Source: an uncultured Bacteroidota bacterium
GTDB lineage: Bacteria; Bacteroidota; Bacteroidia; Chitinophagales; Chitinophagaceae
DNA: 64,000 nt
Assembly (NCBI GenBank): GCA_937928385.1
Contig: CALEZD010000002.1
Location: forward strand, 27,907 to 91,906
Direction: 5' to 3'
Shown: piece by piece, positions 25,636 through 34,312 of the stretch
Layout of the letters: the number at the start of each line of letters is the position of its first letter
Position numbering within the stretch: the stretch's first letter is position 1
Made by a program: the position numbers and the translations under genes
Notes under the pieces: model-generated
The model's database searches: none
Seen by the model: the letters and a program-made list of their open reading frames with translations, nothing else
Told to the model about the DNA's origin: nothing

Positions 25636-26823
25636 ATGGCAAAAGAGACCTTTCAGCGGGACAAGCCCCACGTAAACATTGGTACCATCGGTCACGTAGA
25701 CCACGGTAAAACTACATTAACAGCAGCTATTACAACCATTCTGTCAGAAAGAGGTTTAGCGCAGAAAAAAGGATATGATGAAATTGACGGTGCACCCGAA
25801 GAAAGGGAGCGCGGTATCACTATCAACACTGCACACGTTGAGTATGCAACTGAAAACCGCCACTATGCGCACGTTGACTGTCCTGGTCACGCCGACTATG
25901 TGAAGAACATGATTACAGGTGCTGCCCAGATGGACGGCGCTATCCTGGTGGTAGCCGCTACAGATGGTCCGATGCCTCAAACTAAAGAGCACATCCTGCT
26001 GGGCCGCCAGGTAGGCGTTCCACGTATGGTGGTATTTATGAACAAAGTAGACCTGGTTGACGATCCTGAGATCCTGGAACTGGTTGAAATGGAAATCCGC
26101 GAACTGCTGAGCAAATACGAATATGATGGTGATAACACGCCAATCATACAAGGTTCTGCTACAGGCGCACTGGCTGGCGAAGCTAAGTGGGTAGATAAAG
26201 TACTGGAACTGATGAAAGCTGTGGATGAGTGGATTCCTCTGCCTCCTCGTGCTGTTGACCAGCCTTTCCTGATGTCTGTAGAAGACGTATTCACTATCAC
26301 AGGTCGTGGTACAGTGGCTACAGGCCGTATCGAGCGTGGTGTTATTAAAGTAGGTGAGAACGTAGAAATCGTAGGTTTCAACGATGCTCCCCAAACTTCA
26401 ACTTGTACTGGTGTTGAGATGTTTAAGAAACTCCTCGACCGTGGTGAGGCTGGTGACAACGCCGGTATCCTGCTGCGTGGTATAGAGAAGAAAGACATCA
26501 AACGTGGTATGGTTATCTGCGCTCCTAAGAGCATCACTCCGCACACCGAGTTCAAAGGTGAGGTGTATGTACTGAGCAAAGAAGAAGGTGGACGTCACAC
26601 TCCGTTCTTCAACAAATACCGTCCTCAGTTCTATTTCCGTACAACTGACGTTACAGGTGAGTGTCACCTGCCCGAAGGTGTGGAAATGGTAATGCCTGGC
26701 GATAACGTTAACCTGCACGTAACTCTGATCGCGCCAATCGCGATGGAGAAAGGTCTGAAATTCGCGATTCGCGAAGGTGGCCGTACAGTAGGTGCCGGTC
26801 AGGTTACTGAAATCATCAAATAA
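25636..26823 (+). CDS. tuf: Translation elongation factor Tu
   Basis: A 395-residue GTPase that delivers aminoacyl-tRNA to the ribosome. All G motifs are intact: GHVDHGKT near residue 19 (G1), the RGITINTAHVEY switch I region (G2), DCPGHADYVKNM (G3, switch II), NKVD near residue 136 (G4) and the GSATGAL segment (G5). Domains II and III follow, ending with GRTVGAGQVTEIIK. Codon use is visibly more biased toward a few codons than in neighbours, as expected for a highly expressed gene. It has its own promoter-like box and a strong terminator. The tRNA-Trp, secE and nusG genes that usually follow tuf in this phylum are absent here. Confidence 0.99.
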   Translation: MAKETFQRDKPHVNIGTIGHVDHGKTTLTAAITTILSERGLAQKKGYDEIDGAPEERERGITINTAHVEYATENRHYAHVDCPGHADYVKNMITGAAQMDGAILVVAATDGPMPQTKEHILLGRQVGVPRMVVFMNKVDLVDDPEILELVEMEIRELLSKYEYDGDNTPIIQGSATGALAGEAKWVDKVLELMKAVDEWIPLPPRAVDQPFLMSVEDVFTITGRGTVATGRIERGVIKVGENVEIVGFNDAPQTSTCTGVEMFKKLLDRGEAGDNAGILLRGIEKKDIKRGMVICAPKSITPHTEFKGEVYVLSKEEGGRHTPFFNKYRPQFYFRTTDVTGECHLPEGVEMVMPGDNVNLHVTLIAPIAMEKGLKFAIREGGRTVGAGQVTEIIK

Positions 26824-26857
26824 TCAATTGCGGCACAGCCGTATGATGATAAACTTA

Positions 26858-26889
26858 AAACCGTCCCGCTTTTGCGGGACGGTTTTTTT
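26858..26889 (+). terminator. Rho-independent terminator of tuf
   Basis: Perfect 9-base-pair stem CCGTCCCGC/GCGGGACGG around a TTTT loop, followed by seven T residues, 38 bases after the tuf stop. Confidence 0.95.
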
Positions 26890-26991
26890 ATAGGAGTTAT
26901 CATGATGTTTTATTTATTTACACTGGGTTGCCTGCAAATTAACATTCAGACTCGTCTACTACAGATTTATAACCTTTAAAAAACCAGGCTA

Positions 26992-28038
26992 ATGGCCAGA
27001 ATCATTCTGCTTTCTGTATTCATCATATTGTCGCTGAATCCCACTTTAGCTACAGACTATACAAAATATTATCACCCATACATTAACAAAGCTGAATTAG
27101 CTATTGTTGATGGACACTATGAGATGGCTCTTGGCATTTATGCAGTCACTTTTGAGAAGGTGCCTTCTGCATTTGCCAGGGATTATTTCAATGCCGCGGT
27201 ATGTGCTGTTAAGTTGAATAGATATCAACAAGCCTTGATTTATTGCGATAGCCTCATTGCCAAAGGTGTTACCAAAGGTTTTCTTGAGAACGAAAAGGCT
27301 TTGTCGACGTTGCGCTCTTTTCCTTATTGGTCATCATATATCAACACATACAATCAGAAGCGTAAAAAAATATTTATCAAAGCAAAGTATAATGACATCC
27401 TGATGCAACTTGTTAGGCTCGAAGAGGCTGACCAGGTATTCAGAAAGATGGAGGGTAGCTATGAAAAGTATGGGGATACAATTAGTGCTATTGACACAAG
27501 AAACATGGATACCTTGTTAATGATTTGGGATAAATATGGATTCCCCGGGGAGGGGTTGGTAGGTACAGCCTCGCCAAGGGAGGTACTTCCACATCCTTGG
27601 ATAGTGTTATGGCATCACTGTCAACTTACAGCAACAAAAGGTAAGGAAAACCTGACTAACAGGTTAAAGCAGGCTGTAAGAAATGGACATATGTATCCCG
27701 TTGCTTTCGGGCGGCTGATGTGCGCAGTTAATGACAATAATTACAACCTGATGTCATGCGGTGTTGTTGTATTAAGGTTTGAAGATAATGTGTCTCCGCC
27801 ATTAGCCGAACAGGTAAGCGAGGAGCAGGCAATCGCTATAAACAAAAAAAGAATAAGTGCAGGCCTGGAATCGCTCAATGATTTTTACAGAAAAGCTGCA
27901 TTTGTTTTAAATGGTGGGGTGGCAAGAGATTTCGCATTCCCTGTATACGACAACATAACTGCAATTGATTTACCTACGCAGAAACATTTCGACAAAATGC
28001 AGGAATTTGTATTTAAGGATATCAATGAGTATTTATAG
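26992..28038 (+). CDS. Exported protein with TPR-like helical repeats
   Basis: A 348-residue protein with a signal peptide (residues 1-20, ILLSVFIILSLNPTLATD). Residues ~30-110 look like TPR-type helix pairs: AELAIVDGHYEMALGIY and NAAVCAVKLNRYQQALIYCD both have the alanine/tyrosine spacing of TPR helices. The rest is helical with a tryptophan- and histidine-containing WIVLWHHCQ segment and a C-terminal region of unknown fold. I do not recognise a family for the second half. It stands alone after the tuf terminator, and is probably periplasmic or secreted. Confidence 0.75.
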   Translation: MARIILLSVFIILSLNPTLATDYTKYYHPYINKAELAIVDGHYEMALGIYAVTFEKVPSAFARDYFNAAVCAVKLNRYQQALIYCDSLIAKGVTKGFLENEKALSTLRSFPYWSSYINTYNQKRKKIFIKAKYNDILMQLVRLEEADQVFRKMEGSYEKYGDTISAIDTRNMDTLLMIWDKYGFPGEGLVGTASPREVLPHPWIVLWHHCQLTATKGKENLTNRLKQAVRNGHMYPVAFGRLMCAVNDNNYNLMSCGVVVLRFEDNVSPPLAEQVSEEQAIAINKKRISAGLESLNDFYRKAAFVLNGGVARDFAFPVYDNITAIDLPTQKHFDKMQEFVFKDINEYL

Positions 28039-28111
28039 GTACACTATCGGCTCAAAGGCTTTCCAGTTATGCCAAATGAGGTATGCCAACTGCTCAATGC
28101 AGGATAGTTGA

Positions 28112-28618
28112 TTACTTATTATTCAGTATAGCGTTGGCGTTGGTGAGAAATGCCGCCTCTTCCTTCCCCGCTTCAGCACGCGGATAGCCTAAAGAACCCA
28201 ATCCTGATATATTATATTTATTGGTTTTAGGGTCTTTGTCCATATTGAACATCCATATAGTGGGGAAGCCCTGTACCTGGAAGAAGTTCTGTAGTCCGTT
28301 ATTCTGTTCTGCCAGTGCCTGGGGCAATTCTTTCTTCCTGGGGAAATCAACCTCCAGCAATATAACATTCTTTTTAGCCCATTGCTGAAAACCAGGCTTC
28401 GAAAACACAGCCTTCTCCAGTTTGTGGCACCAGCCGCACCAATCGCTGCCGGTAAAAAATGCGAATACAGGTTTGTTTGATTTTTTAGACAGCTCATACA
28501 CCTTGTTGATATCCGTGTACCAGGTCAGTCCATGTTTTTGGTGCTGCGCCTTGCCGGGCAGTGTTGCAAAACACAACACGGTCAGTATGAGTAGAAATGT
28601 CTTATTGATGGTCGCCAT
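28112..28618 (-). CDS. Thioredoxin-family exported protein
   Basis: A 168-residue protein with a signal peptide (residues 1-24, ending LPGKAQ). The mature part is a thioredoxin fold of the Thioredoxin_7/YyaL-like type: FAFFTGSDWCGWCHKLEKAVF places the CGWC active site near residue 61, and GFPTIWMF contains the cis-proline partner strand near residue 118. It probably reduces or isomerises disulfides in the periplasm. An exact TATTTTTG promoter box lies 30 bases upstream of the ATG on the minus strand. No dedicated partner gene is next to it. Confidence 0.9.
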   Translation of the reverse strand: MATINKTFLLILTVLCFATLPGKAQHQKHGLTWYTDINKVYELSKKSNKPVFAFFTGSDWCGWCHKLEKAVFSKPGFQQWAKKNVILLEVDFPRKKELPQALAEQNNGLQNFFQVQGFPTIWMFNMDKDPKTNKYNISGLGSLGYPRAEAGKEEAAFLTNANAILNNK

Positions 28619-28647
28619 ATTTAGTTGGTTCAGAGAGTTACTAAATT

Positions 28648-28655
28648 CAAAAATA
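28648..28655 (-). promoter_or_regulatory. Candidate -7 promoter element of the thioredoxin-like gene
   Basis: TATTTTTG on the minus strand, an exact TAnnTTTG match, 29 bases before the start codon. A possible -33 TTG is 25 bases further upstream, longer than ideal. Confidence 0.4.
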
Positions 28656-28755
28656 ACGGATTTTGACTAAGGAATTCCCGCAAGGACCGTGTTAGATGCC
28701 TTATGTAATAAAACATTACAGATTCTTTAACTGAAAACATAACTAATTTGCGCCC

Positions 28756-29808
28756 ATGCAACATATATACCTCAATACAGCTGCAGCGGGGCTTGTGCCA
28801 ACCGCATTCACAGAAGAAGCGAATAAGCTCTATGCAACACTTACAAACAACGCCAGCGCCGGTGCAGAATATTGGAAGGGAGTAACGCAACCTCTTATTC
28901 GTAAGAACCTCGCTGCCTTACTTTCAGCTCCCGAAGAGAACGTGGCCTTCCTTCCCAATTTTTCATGGGGCATAACGGGTATTGTTCGTTCGTTGAGAGG
29001 TACAGAAAAGGTGATGTTGTACAAAGGCGACTTCCCATCGTTACTGGATCCGTTTAAAGTAAATGGCTTTAATATTACATGGATAGGAGATGCAGACGGG
29101 TTTACGATTTCGATAGATGAAATGAAACAAAGATTACTGGACGAGCAAGTGCAGGTACTTGCCATCAGCCATGTGCAGTGGATGTCATCGTTCAAACTGG
29201 ACCTGGAAGACATAGGAGCTTTTTGTTATGAGCATGGTATATGGCTGATAGTTGATGCAACACAAAGCATGGGCGCCATTAATATAGATGTATCATCATT
29301 GCAGGTAGATGTGCTGATAGCCAGCAACTACAAATGGATGAATGCAGGCTTTGGTACAGGTATCATGTACATCGGCGATAGGTTTATGAATGAATTTCCG
29401 CCGAAAGTAGCCGGGCTCAACGGCTATACTATGGTAGATGGCAAGCCTCAGTATATACCCGGTGCGCTAAGTTTCGAGCCGGGCCATCCTAATATATATG
29501 GTCTGTTGACTATGGATGCTGCGATACAATACAAAATGCAGAAAGGTATCACGAAAATAGAAGAACATAATACAGCACTCACACAGTTGTTGCTCGATGG
29601 CATCAACGGGTCTGGGCTGAATATACTGGGTGACTACACTACTGATAACCGGGCTTCGTATGTTCTGCTGAAGGATGAAAATGGCCTGGGGCAGCTACTG
29701 AAAGACAATGGAGTAGTGGTGACGCACAGGATGGGTATGATTCGCATCAGTTTCCATTATTACAACAATGCCGATGAAGTGAACAGGGTGGTAGAACTGC
29801 TGAAATAA
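28756..29808 (+). CDS. Class V aminotransferase-fold PLP enzyme
   Basis: A 350-residue protein of the cysteine desulfurase / isopenicillin N epimerase-like group. It starts with IYLNTAAAGLVP, the phosphate-contacting N-terminus of that group. The PLP aspartate lies in IWLIVDATQSMGA near residue 172, and the Schiff-base lysine in ASNYKWMNAGFGTG near residue 194. The active-site architecture is complete, so it should be catalytic. There is no conserved desulfurase cysteine loop that I can identify, so epimerase, kynureninase-like or lyase activity is equally possible. Convergent with the following permease gene, with 4 bases between stops. Confidence 0.88.
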   Translation: MQHIYLNTAAAGLVPTAFTEEANKLYATLTNNASAGAEYWKGVTQPLIRKNLAALLSAPEENVAFLPNFSWGITGIVRSLRGTEKVMLYKGDFPSLLDPFKVNGFNITWIGDADGFTISIDEMKQRLLDEQVQVLAISHVQWMSSFKLDLEDIGAFCYEHGIWLIVDATQSMGAINIDVSSLQVDVLIASNYKWMNAGFGTGIMYIGDRFMNEFPPKVAGLNGYTMVDGKPQYIPGALSFEPGHPNIYGLLTMDAAIQYKMQKGITKIEEHNTALTQLLLDGINGSGLNILGDYTTDNRASYVLLKDENGLGQLLKDNGVVVTHRMGMIRISFHYYNNADEVNRVVELLK

Positions 29809-29812
29809 TATA

Positions 29813-30916
29813 TCAGGAGGAATTCTTTCTCCCGATTTTCTTTTTCAGTTGTTCTGCAATTTGCTGCTTTTTTTTGCCGCCATCGCTCTGGCCCAACAAG
29901 AAACCATAAGCTTTCAGGCCTTCTACGTTGTCAAACAATATTTTAGCCATGCCCAGCATCGGTATGGCTATAATCATACCCGGTATGCCCCATAATATTT
30001 CACCCAGCACCAAAGCTACAATGGTAGATAAGGGGTTCAGGTTCACCTGTGTACCCACCACCAGCGGCTCCAGTATATATGTCTGTACAAACTGCACTAC
30101 AGCATATACCGCCACCACGCCGATTATCATACCGGTGTTACTACCATCCTGCACCAGCACCATGATAATGACAAGTAATGTTCCCGCCAGGTTGCCCACA
30201 AAGGGTACAATCTCCAGGGTGCCGCATATCAGCGCGAACATAATAGGATTTTTGATACCGACTATGCCGAACCCGATGCCATACATCACCCACAGGCAGG
30301 CTATCATCTTTGCCATGCCTGATATATACGCATTGGCTATATCAATAGAATCTTTGATGATGATATCGGCATTAGATTTCTTTTCTTCAGGCACCAGCAT
30401 CAGTGCGAATTTTTTCAGGTGTGTCCTGAAAAACAGGAACAGGAATACGTACACAATAATGAGTATGCTGTTGGTGAATATGGTAGTGAGTACCGCCAGC
30501 ACCATGGTAACAACTTTAGATCCACGGCCGTTTTCAGCAGCACTGTCCACCAGTTCGTTAGCTTCTTTATAGCTGAGGCCTAAGGTCTCCCGTATAAACT
30601 GTTTTGCCTCGCGTTGCATTTTGGTGAAATGCCTGCTCACTTCAGATATCTCCGTGTCAAGGTCAGATATCTGCCAACCTATCAGGTACACTACCCCGGC
30701 AAATACGGCCATTACTAATAGCAGGCAGCTCAGTATGGCCAGCCATTTCGGAAACCCTTTCGACTCAAGCCATATTGCTTTTTTCAGCAGCAGCATGGAG
30801 AATAGTAATGCGAAAGCTACCGGTAGCAAAAACTCTTTGCCAAGAATAACGGCTCCTGTAGCCAGGAAAAGAAACAGCAGTACCAATACTACTTTGGTCA
30901 GTTTTTGAGGTAGCAT
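29813..30916 (-). CDS. AI-2E/PerM family membrane protein
   Basis: A 367-residue protein with two N-terminal transmembrane helices (residues ~7-25 and 27-45), a third near 60-80, a charged periplasmic or cytoplasmic segment (residues 85-130) and about four more helices. The family motif region GIKNPIMFALICGTLEIVPF is present near residue 222, and GEILWGIPGMIIAIP near residue 308. Family members transport autoinducer-2, act as sodium/proton antiporters, or have unknown substrates, so no substrate can be named. The C-terminal tail is basic. It may follow the proS-DUF5362 pair, 62 bases away on the same strand. Confidence 0.9.
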   Translation of the reverse strand: MLPQKLTKVVLVLLFLFLATGAVILGKEFLLPVAFALLFSMLLLKKAIWLESKGFPKWLAILSCLLLVMAVFAGVVYLIGWQISDLDTEISEVSRHFTKMQREAKQFIRETLGLSYKEANELVDSAAENGRGSKVVTMVLAVLTTIFTNSILIIVYVFLFLFFRTHLKKFALMLVPEEKKSNADIIIKDSIDIANAYISGMAKMIACLWVMYGIGFGIVGIKNPIMFALICGTLEIVPFVGNLAGTLLVIIMVLVQDGSNTGMIIGVVAVYAVVQFVQTYILEPLVVGTQVNLNPLSTIVALVLGEILWGIPGMIIAIPMLGMAKILFDNVEGLKAYGFLLGQSDGGKKKQQIAEQLKKKIGRKNSS

Positions 30917-30978
30917 AACAGTGATTATGCCACAATAACAACACAGGCGGAGAATTGTTAAAAGCGGATGTAAATTTG

Positions 30979-31431
30979 TCAGGATGCCAGGGCTGCTACT
31001 CCACCCATTACTAGCAGGAACAGGAACAAGAGCACATAAATGCTTATCATCACAATAATGATAATCCCTATCGACTTGAAGTGGTTCTTCAGGAAGCGGA
31101 ATGAACTGTTTAAGACATCATTGTTATCCAGCAATATTGCTTCTTTTACTTTTATCGAAAAACGCAATAAGGCGATGTAAGGATACATGCATGCCAATAT
31201 CAAAAGAATATAGATGAAGCTTATGGCAAATAGCGGAGCGCCTATACCTCCATATATGGCACCGATAGGAGTGAATGGAAGCAAAATTGCAAACAAGAGT
31301 GCCAAGCAGCTGACTACAATACCGAATATAGATATAAACTTTCCCCAGCGGGCAGCTTCATGCAAGTAGGCTTTAGCAGTATCATCTACCGTCAGTCCTT
31401 GTTGTTCATCATTGTGGTTGAATTGCATCAT
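30979..31431 (-). CDS. DUF5362-like membrane protein
   Basis: A 150-residue protein. The N-terminus is polar; four hydrophobic segments lie at about residues 32-54, 60-85, 112-132 and 133-148. An amphipathic stretch FSIKVKEAILLDNNDVLN lies between the second and third, a pattern I associate with the DUF5362 family of Bacteroidota. Its function is unknown. It follows proS with a 27-base gap on the same strand and is probably cotranscribed with it. Confidence 0.72.
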   Translation of the reverse strand: MMQFNHNDEQQGLTVDDTAKAYLHEAARWGKFISIFGIVVSCLALLFAILLPFTPIGAIYGGIGAPLFAISFIYILLILACMYPYIALLRFSIKVKEAILLDNNDVLNSSFRFLKNHFKSIGIIIIVMISIYVLLFLFLLVMGGVAALAS

Positions 31432-31458
31432 AGGTAATAATTAAAACAACAATATAGC

Positions 31459-32937
31459 CTAATATGCCTTGGCAAACAATACCCTTTGTGTAGAAGGATT
31501 GCCGGTTAATACACAGCGCCCGTCCTCTTTAATACTATCCAACGGTATGCAGCGTATAGTGGCCTTAGTCATTTCTTTTATCTTTTCTTCAGTCTCCGCC
31601 GTACCATCCCAGTGCGCGGATATAAAGCCTGTTTTTTCGTTGAGTACCGTTACAAATTCATCCCAGCTTTCTACGCGCGTAGTATGCTCATTGCGGAACA
31701 CCAGCGCCTTATTATACATGTTTTGTTGTATCTCATCCAGCAATGCTGTCACGCTATCCGCCAGGTTGTCCAATGTATAAGTTGCTTTTTCTTTGGTATC
31801 GCGGCGGGCTACTTCTGCCTGGTTGTTCTCCAGGTCGCGTGCGCCTAATGCTATACGTACGGGTACACCGCGCAATTCATATTCTGCAAACTTCCACCCG
31901 GGGCGTTTACTATCGTCATTGTCAAACTTTACACGAATGCCCTTTGCTTTTAGTTGGTTCACCAGCTCCAGTGCTTTTGCTTCCACTTTTTTTGTGGCTT
32001 CAGGGTCTTTGCCATATATAGGCACTATCACCACCTGCAGCGGTGCTATTTTGGGTGGCATCACCAGCCCGTCGTCATCGCTGTGCGCCATTACCAGTGC
32101 GCCTATCAGGCGGGTAGAAACACCCCAGGATGTAGCCCACACATATTCCAGGTTATTGTCCTTATCCGAAAATTTTACGTCAAAAGCCTTGGCGAAATTT
32201 TGCCCCAGGAAGTGTGAAGTACCTGCCTGCAATGCCTTACCGTCCTGCATCAGCGCTTCGATGCAATAGGTGTCCACTGCACCGGCAAATCGCTCACTCT
32301 CAGTTTTTACGCCACGAATCACGGGCATAGCCATATACTCTTCAGCAAATGTGGCGTACACGTCCAGCATCTGTTTGGTTTCTGCAATAGCCTCTTCTTT
32401 TGTAGCATGTGCGGTATGCCCTTCCTGCCACAGAAATTCAGCGGTACGCAAAAACAGGCGGGTACGCATTTCCCAGCGCACTACGTTGGCCCATTGGTTC
32501 ACCAGTATAGGCAGGTCGCGGTACGACTGTATCCAGCCCTTGTACGTATTCCAGATAATCGTTTCAGACGTGGGGCGTACTATCAGCTCTTCTTCCAGTT
32601 TGGCATCGGGGTCTACTATGATGCCTTTGCCATTGGGGTCGTTCTTCAGGCGGTAGTGCGTTACTACAGCGCACTCCTTCGCAAAACCTTCTACGTGCGC
32701 AGCTTCCTTGCTCAGGAAACTCTTGGGTATAAATAATGGAAAGTATGCGTTCTGGTGCCCTGTTTCTTTAAACATACGGTCCAGTTGGTCACGCATATTT
32801 TCCCACAGTGCAAAGCCGTATGGTTTTATCACCATGCAGCCCTTTACGGCCGAATGTTCGGCCAGTCCACCTTTGATGACAAGGTCGTTATACCACTGTG
32901 AATAGTCCTGTTTACGAGTTGTTAAATTATCGCCCAT
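31459..32937 (-). CDS. proS: Prolyl-tRNA synthetase (eukaryote/archaeal-like short form)
   Basis: A 492-residue class II aminoacyl-tRNA synthetase that charges tRNA-Pro. It lacks the bacterial editing insertion, which identifies the short ProRS form. Visible features are the N-terminal KQDYSQWYNDLV, motif 1 region KGCMVIKPYGFALWE, motif 2 RWEMRTRLFLRTAEFLWQEG near residue 152, the LGQNFAKAFDV substrate loop, motif 3 region SWGVSTRLIGALVM, and an anticodon-binding domain (LQVVIVPIYG onward). The C-terminal zinc-binding-like domain is present but lacks an obvious cysteine cluster. An exact TACATTTG promoter box lies 28 bases before the ATG. Confidence 0.97.
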   Translation of the reverse strand: MGDNLTTRKQDYSQWYNDLVIKGGLAEHSAVKGCMVIKPYGFALWENMRDQLDRMFKETGHQNAYFPLFIPKSFLSKEAAHVEGFAKECAVVTHYRLKNDPNGKGIIVDPDAKLEEELIVRPTSETIIWNTYKGWIQSYRDLPILVNQWANVVRWEMRTRLFLRTAEFLWQEGHTAHATKEEAIAETKQMLDVYATFAEEYMAMPVIRGVKTESERFAGAVDTYCIEALMQDGKALQAGTSHFLGQNFAKAFDVKFSDKDNNLEYVWATSWGVSTRLIGALVMAHSDDDGLVMPPKIAPLQVVIVPIYGKDPEATKKVEAKALELVNQLKAKGIRVKFDNDDSKRPGWKFAEYELRGVPVRIALGARDLENNQAEVARRDTKEKATYTLDNLADSVTALLDEIQQNMYNKALVFRNEHTTRVESWDEFVTVLNEKTGFISAHWDGTAETEEKIKEMTKATIRCIPLDSIKEDGRCVLTGNPSTQRVLFAKAY

Positions 32938-32965
32938 ATATCGCCTGAAATGCTTTTTCGTCCCG

Positions 32966-32973
32966 CAAATGTA
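32966..32973 (-). promoter_or_regulatory. proS promoter -7 element
   Basis: TACATTTG on the minus strand is an exact TAnnTTTG match. A TTG at 32996-32998 lies 22 bases upstream, an acceptable -33 spacing. Confidence 0.6.
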
Positions 32974-33014
32974 GTAATTTACACAGGTAGTTTATCAAGT
33001 AAAACGTACATGAT

Positions 33015-34154
33015 ATGAAACATATTTTCTTAACATATTTGCTGCTGGCTGTCCTAGGCTCATTTTCTGCTGATGCGCAGAGTAAAAAAGTGCAGGACGA
33101 TATTTACTACACAGCCGAGGACGCGAAGAGAGATGCTGAAGCTGCCGAAAAAGAAAGGCAGGCGTTGGAAGAAGCACGAGCCAAAAGGGCTGCCGAGCGC
33201 GAAGCCAACAGCACTTCTATGGGCTACGAAAGCGGGGAGGATGAGTATATAGACTACGATGATGATGAATATTATTATGCTAACCGTTTCAACCGCTTCA
33301 ACGGCCCATATATGGGTGCCAACTATTGGGCGTATGACCCCTTCTTCTGGTCAAACCCATGGTATGGAGGTGGATATAATGCATGGGGCTGGGGCCCTTC
33401 ATGGGGTATAGGTGTAGGTATGGGCGGACCTTACTGGTCATCATACTGGGGATGGAACTGTTGGTACGGTTATCCAGGCTTCTACAGCGCGTGGAACTCT
33501 CCCTGGATATATGGTGGCGGAATGTATGGCATGTACGGTGGTGGATATTATAATGGCTTTTATGATGGTTATTATGCCGGAGCGTATGGCGGTGGCGCTA
33601 TCAATAATGTACGTACCGTATCTTATGGCCCGCGCTCTTCCATCAACAGGTACCCCGGCAGCCTGCGTGCTACCAGCGGGCGTACAGGCAGCGGTGGCAG
33701 TATGAGCGGCGGCACCCGTGGCCAGCTCAGGCGTTCATCTCCGGGTGAGTTAAGAGAAGCACCCAACAGAAATTATTCCAGGTCTGAAGCGCCTGTTTCA
33801 TCACCCTCTTCCGGCATTCGCTCTGCAGAACGCAGGGGGGGTAACACAACAGAACGTTTTGACCCGTCTGAACCTGTAAGAAACAATGATAGGTACAACA
33901 ATGGTGCTACCAACAGGCCTGCACGCTCTTACAACAACACTCCGAACAGGTCGTACAACCAGGTGGAGCCTGCACAACAAGCGCCTTCCAGGTCATACCA
34001 AAGGGCCGAACCTGCACAGAGGTCTCAGCCTGCACAAAGGTCACAGCCTTCGTACAACAGTACCCCTTCACGCAGCTACTCATCACCCGGCTCTTCGCCG
34101 TCCCGTGGCGGTGGTAGTTTTGGCGGTGGCAGCCGTTCTGGTGGCAGAAGATAA
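33015..34154 (+). CDS. Secreted low-complexity protein rich in Gly/Tyr/Trp, then Arg/Ser/Pro
   Basis: A 379-residue protein with a signal peptide (residues 1-21, ending SADAQ). Four compositional blocks follow: a charged alanine/glutamate helix (residues 35-65), an acidic stretch EYIDYDDDEYYYA, a tryptophan/glycine/tyrosine-rich core (residues ~90-200, with units such as WGWGPSWGIGVGMGGPYW), and an arginine/serine/glutamine/proline tail with repeated PAQRSQ and (S/N)RSY units ending in a glycine-rich SGGRR. No enzyme fold is expected. It may be a cell-envelope or matrix structural protein. It is divergently transcribed from proS. Confidence 0.82.
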   Translation: MKHIFLTYLLLAVLGSFSADAQSKKVQDDIYYTAEDAKRDAEAAEKERQALEEARAKRAAEREANSTSMGYESGEDEYIDYDDDEYYYANRFNRFNGPYMGANYWAYDPFFWSNPWYGGGYNAWGWGPSWGIGVGMGGPYWSSYWGWNCWYGYPGFYSAWNSPWIYGGGMYGMYGGGYYNGFYDGYYAGAYGGGAINNVRTVSYGPRSSINRYPGSLRATSGRTGSGGSMSGGTRGQLRRSSPGELREAPNRNYSRSEAPVSSPSSGIRSAERRGGNTTERFDPSEPVRNNDRYNNGATNRPARSYNNTPNRSYNQVEPAQQAPSRSYQRAEPAQRSQPAQRSQPSYNSTPSRSYSSPGSSPSRGGGSFGGGSRSGGRR

Positions 34155-34178
34155 GGTACTTTATATGATTTAATACAG

Positions 34179-34208
34179 GCGGTCAGGGTTCCCGGGCCGC
34201 TTTTTTTT
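34179..34208 (+). terminator. Rho-independent terminator
   Basis: Imperfect GC-rich stem (GCGGTCAGGG with CCCGGGCCGC, one mismatch and one wobble) followed by eight T residues, 24 bases after the low-complexity protein's stop. Confidence 0.7.
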
Positions 34209-34312
34209 GTACAGCATTTTTTTAACATAGGAGTAGCAAATCGTTTTAGATATTTGTTATACTGTTCCGAACATAGGTTAGGAATAATTGTTTTCAGTAA
34301 AATCCATTTTTT

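Noticed and set aside
25756..26394. Long antisense frames opposite tuf
   Set aside because: Highly biased tuf codons leave few stops on the opposite strand; nothing resembles a known protein.
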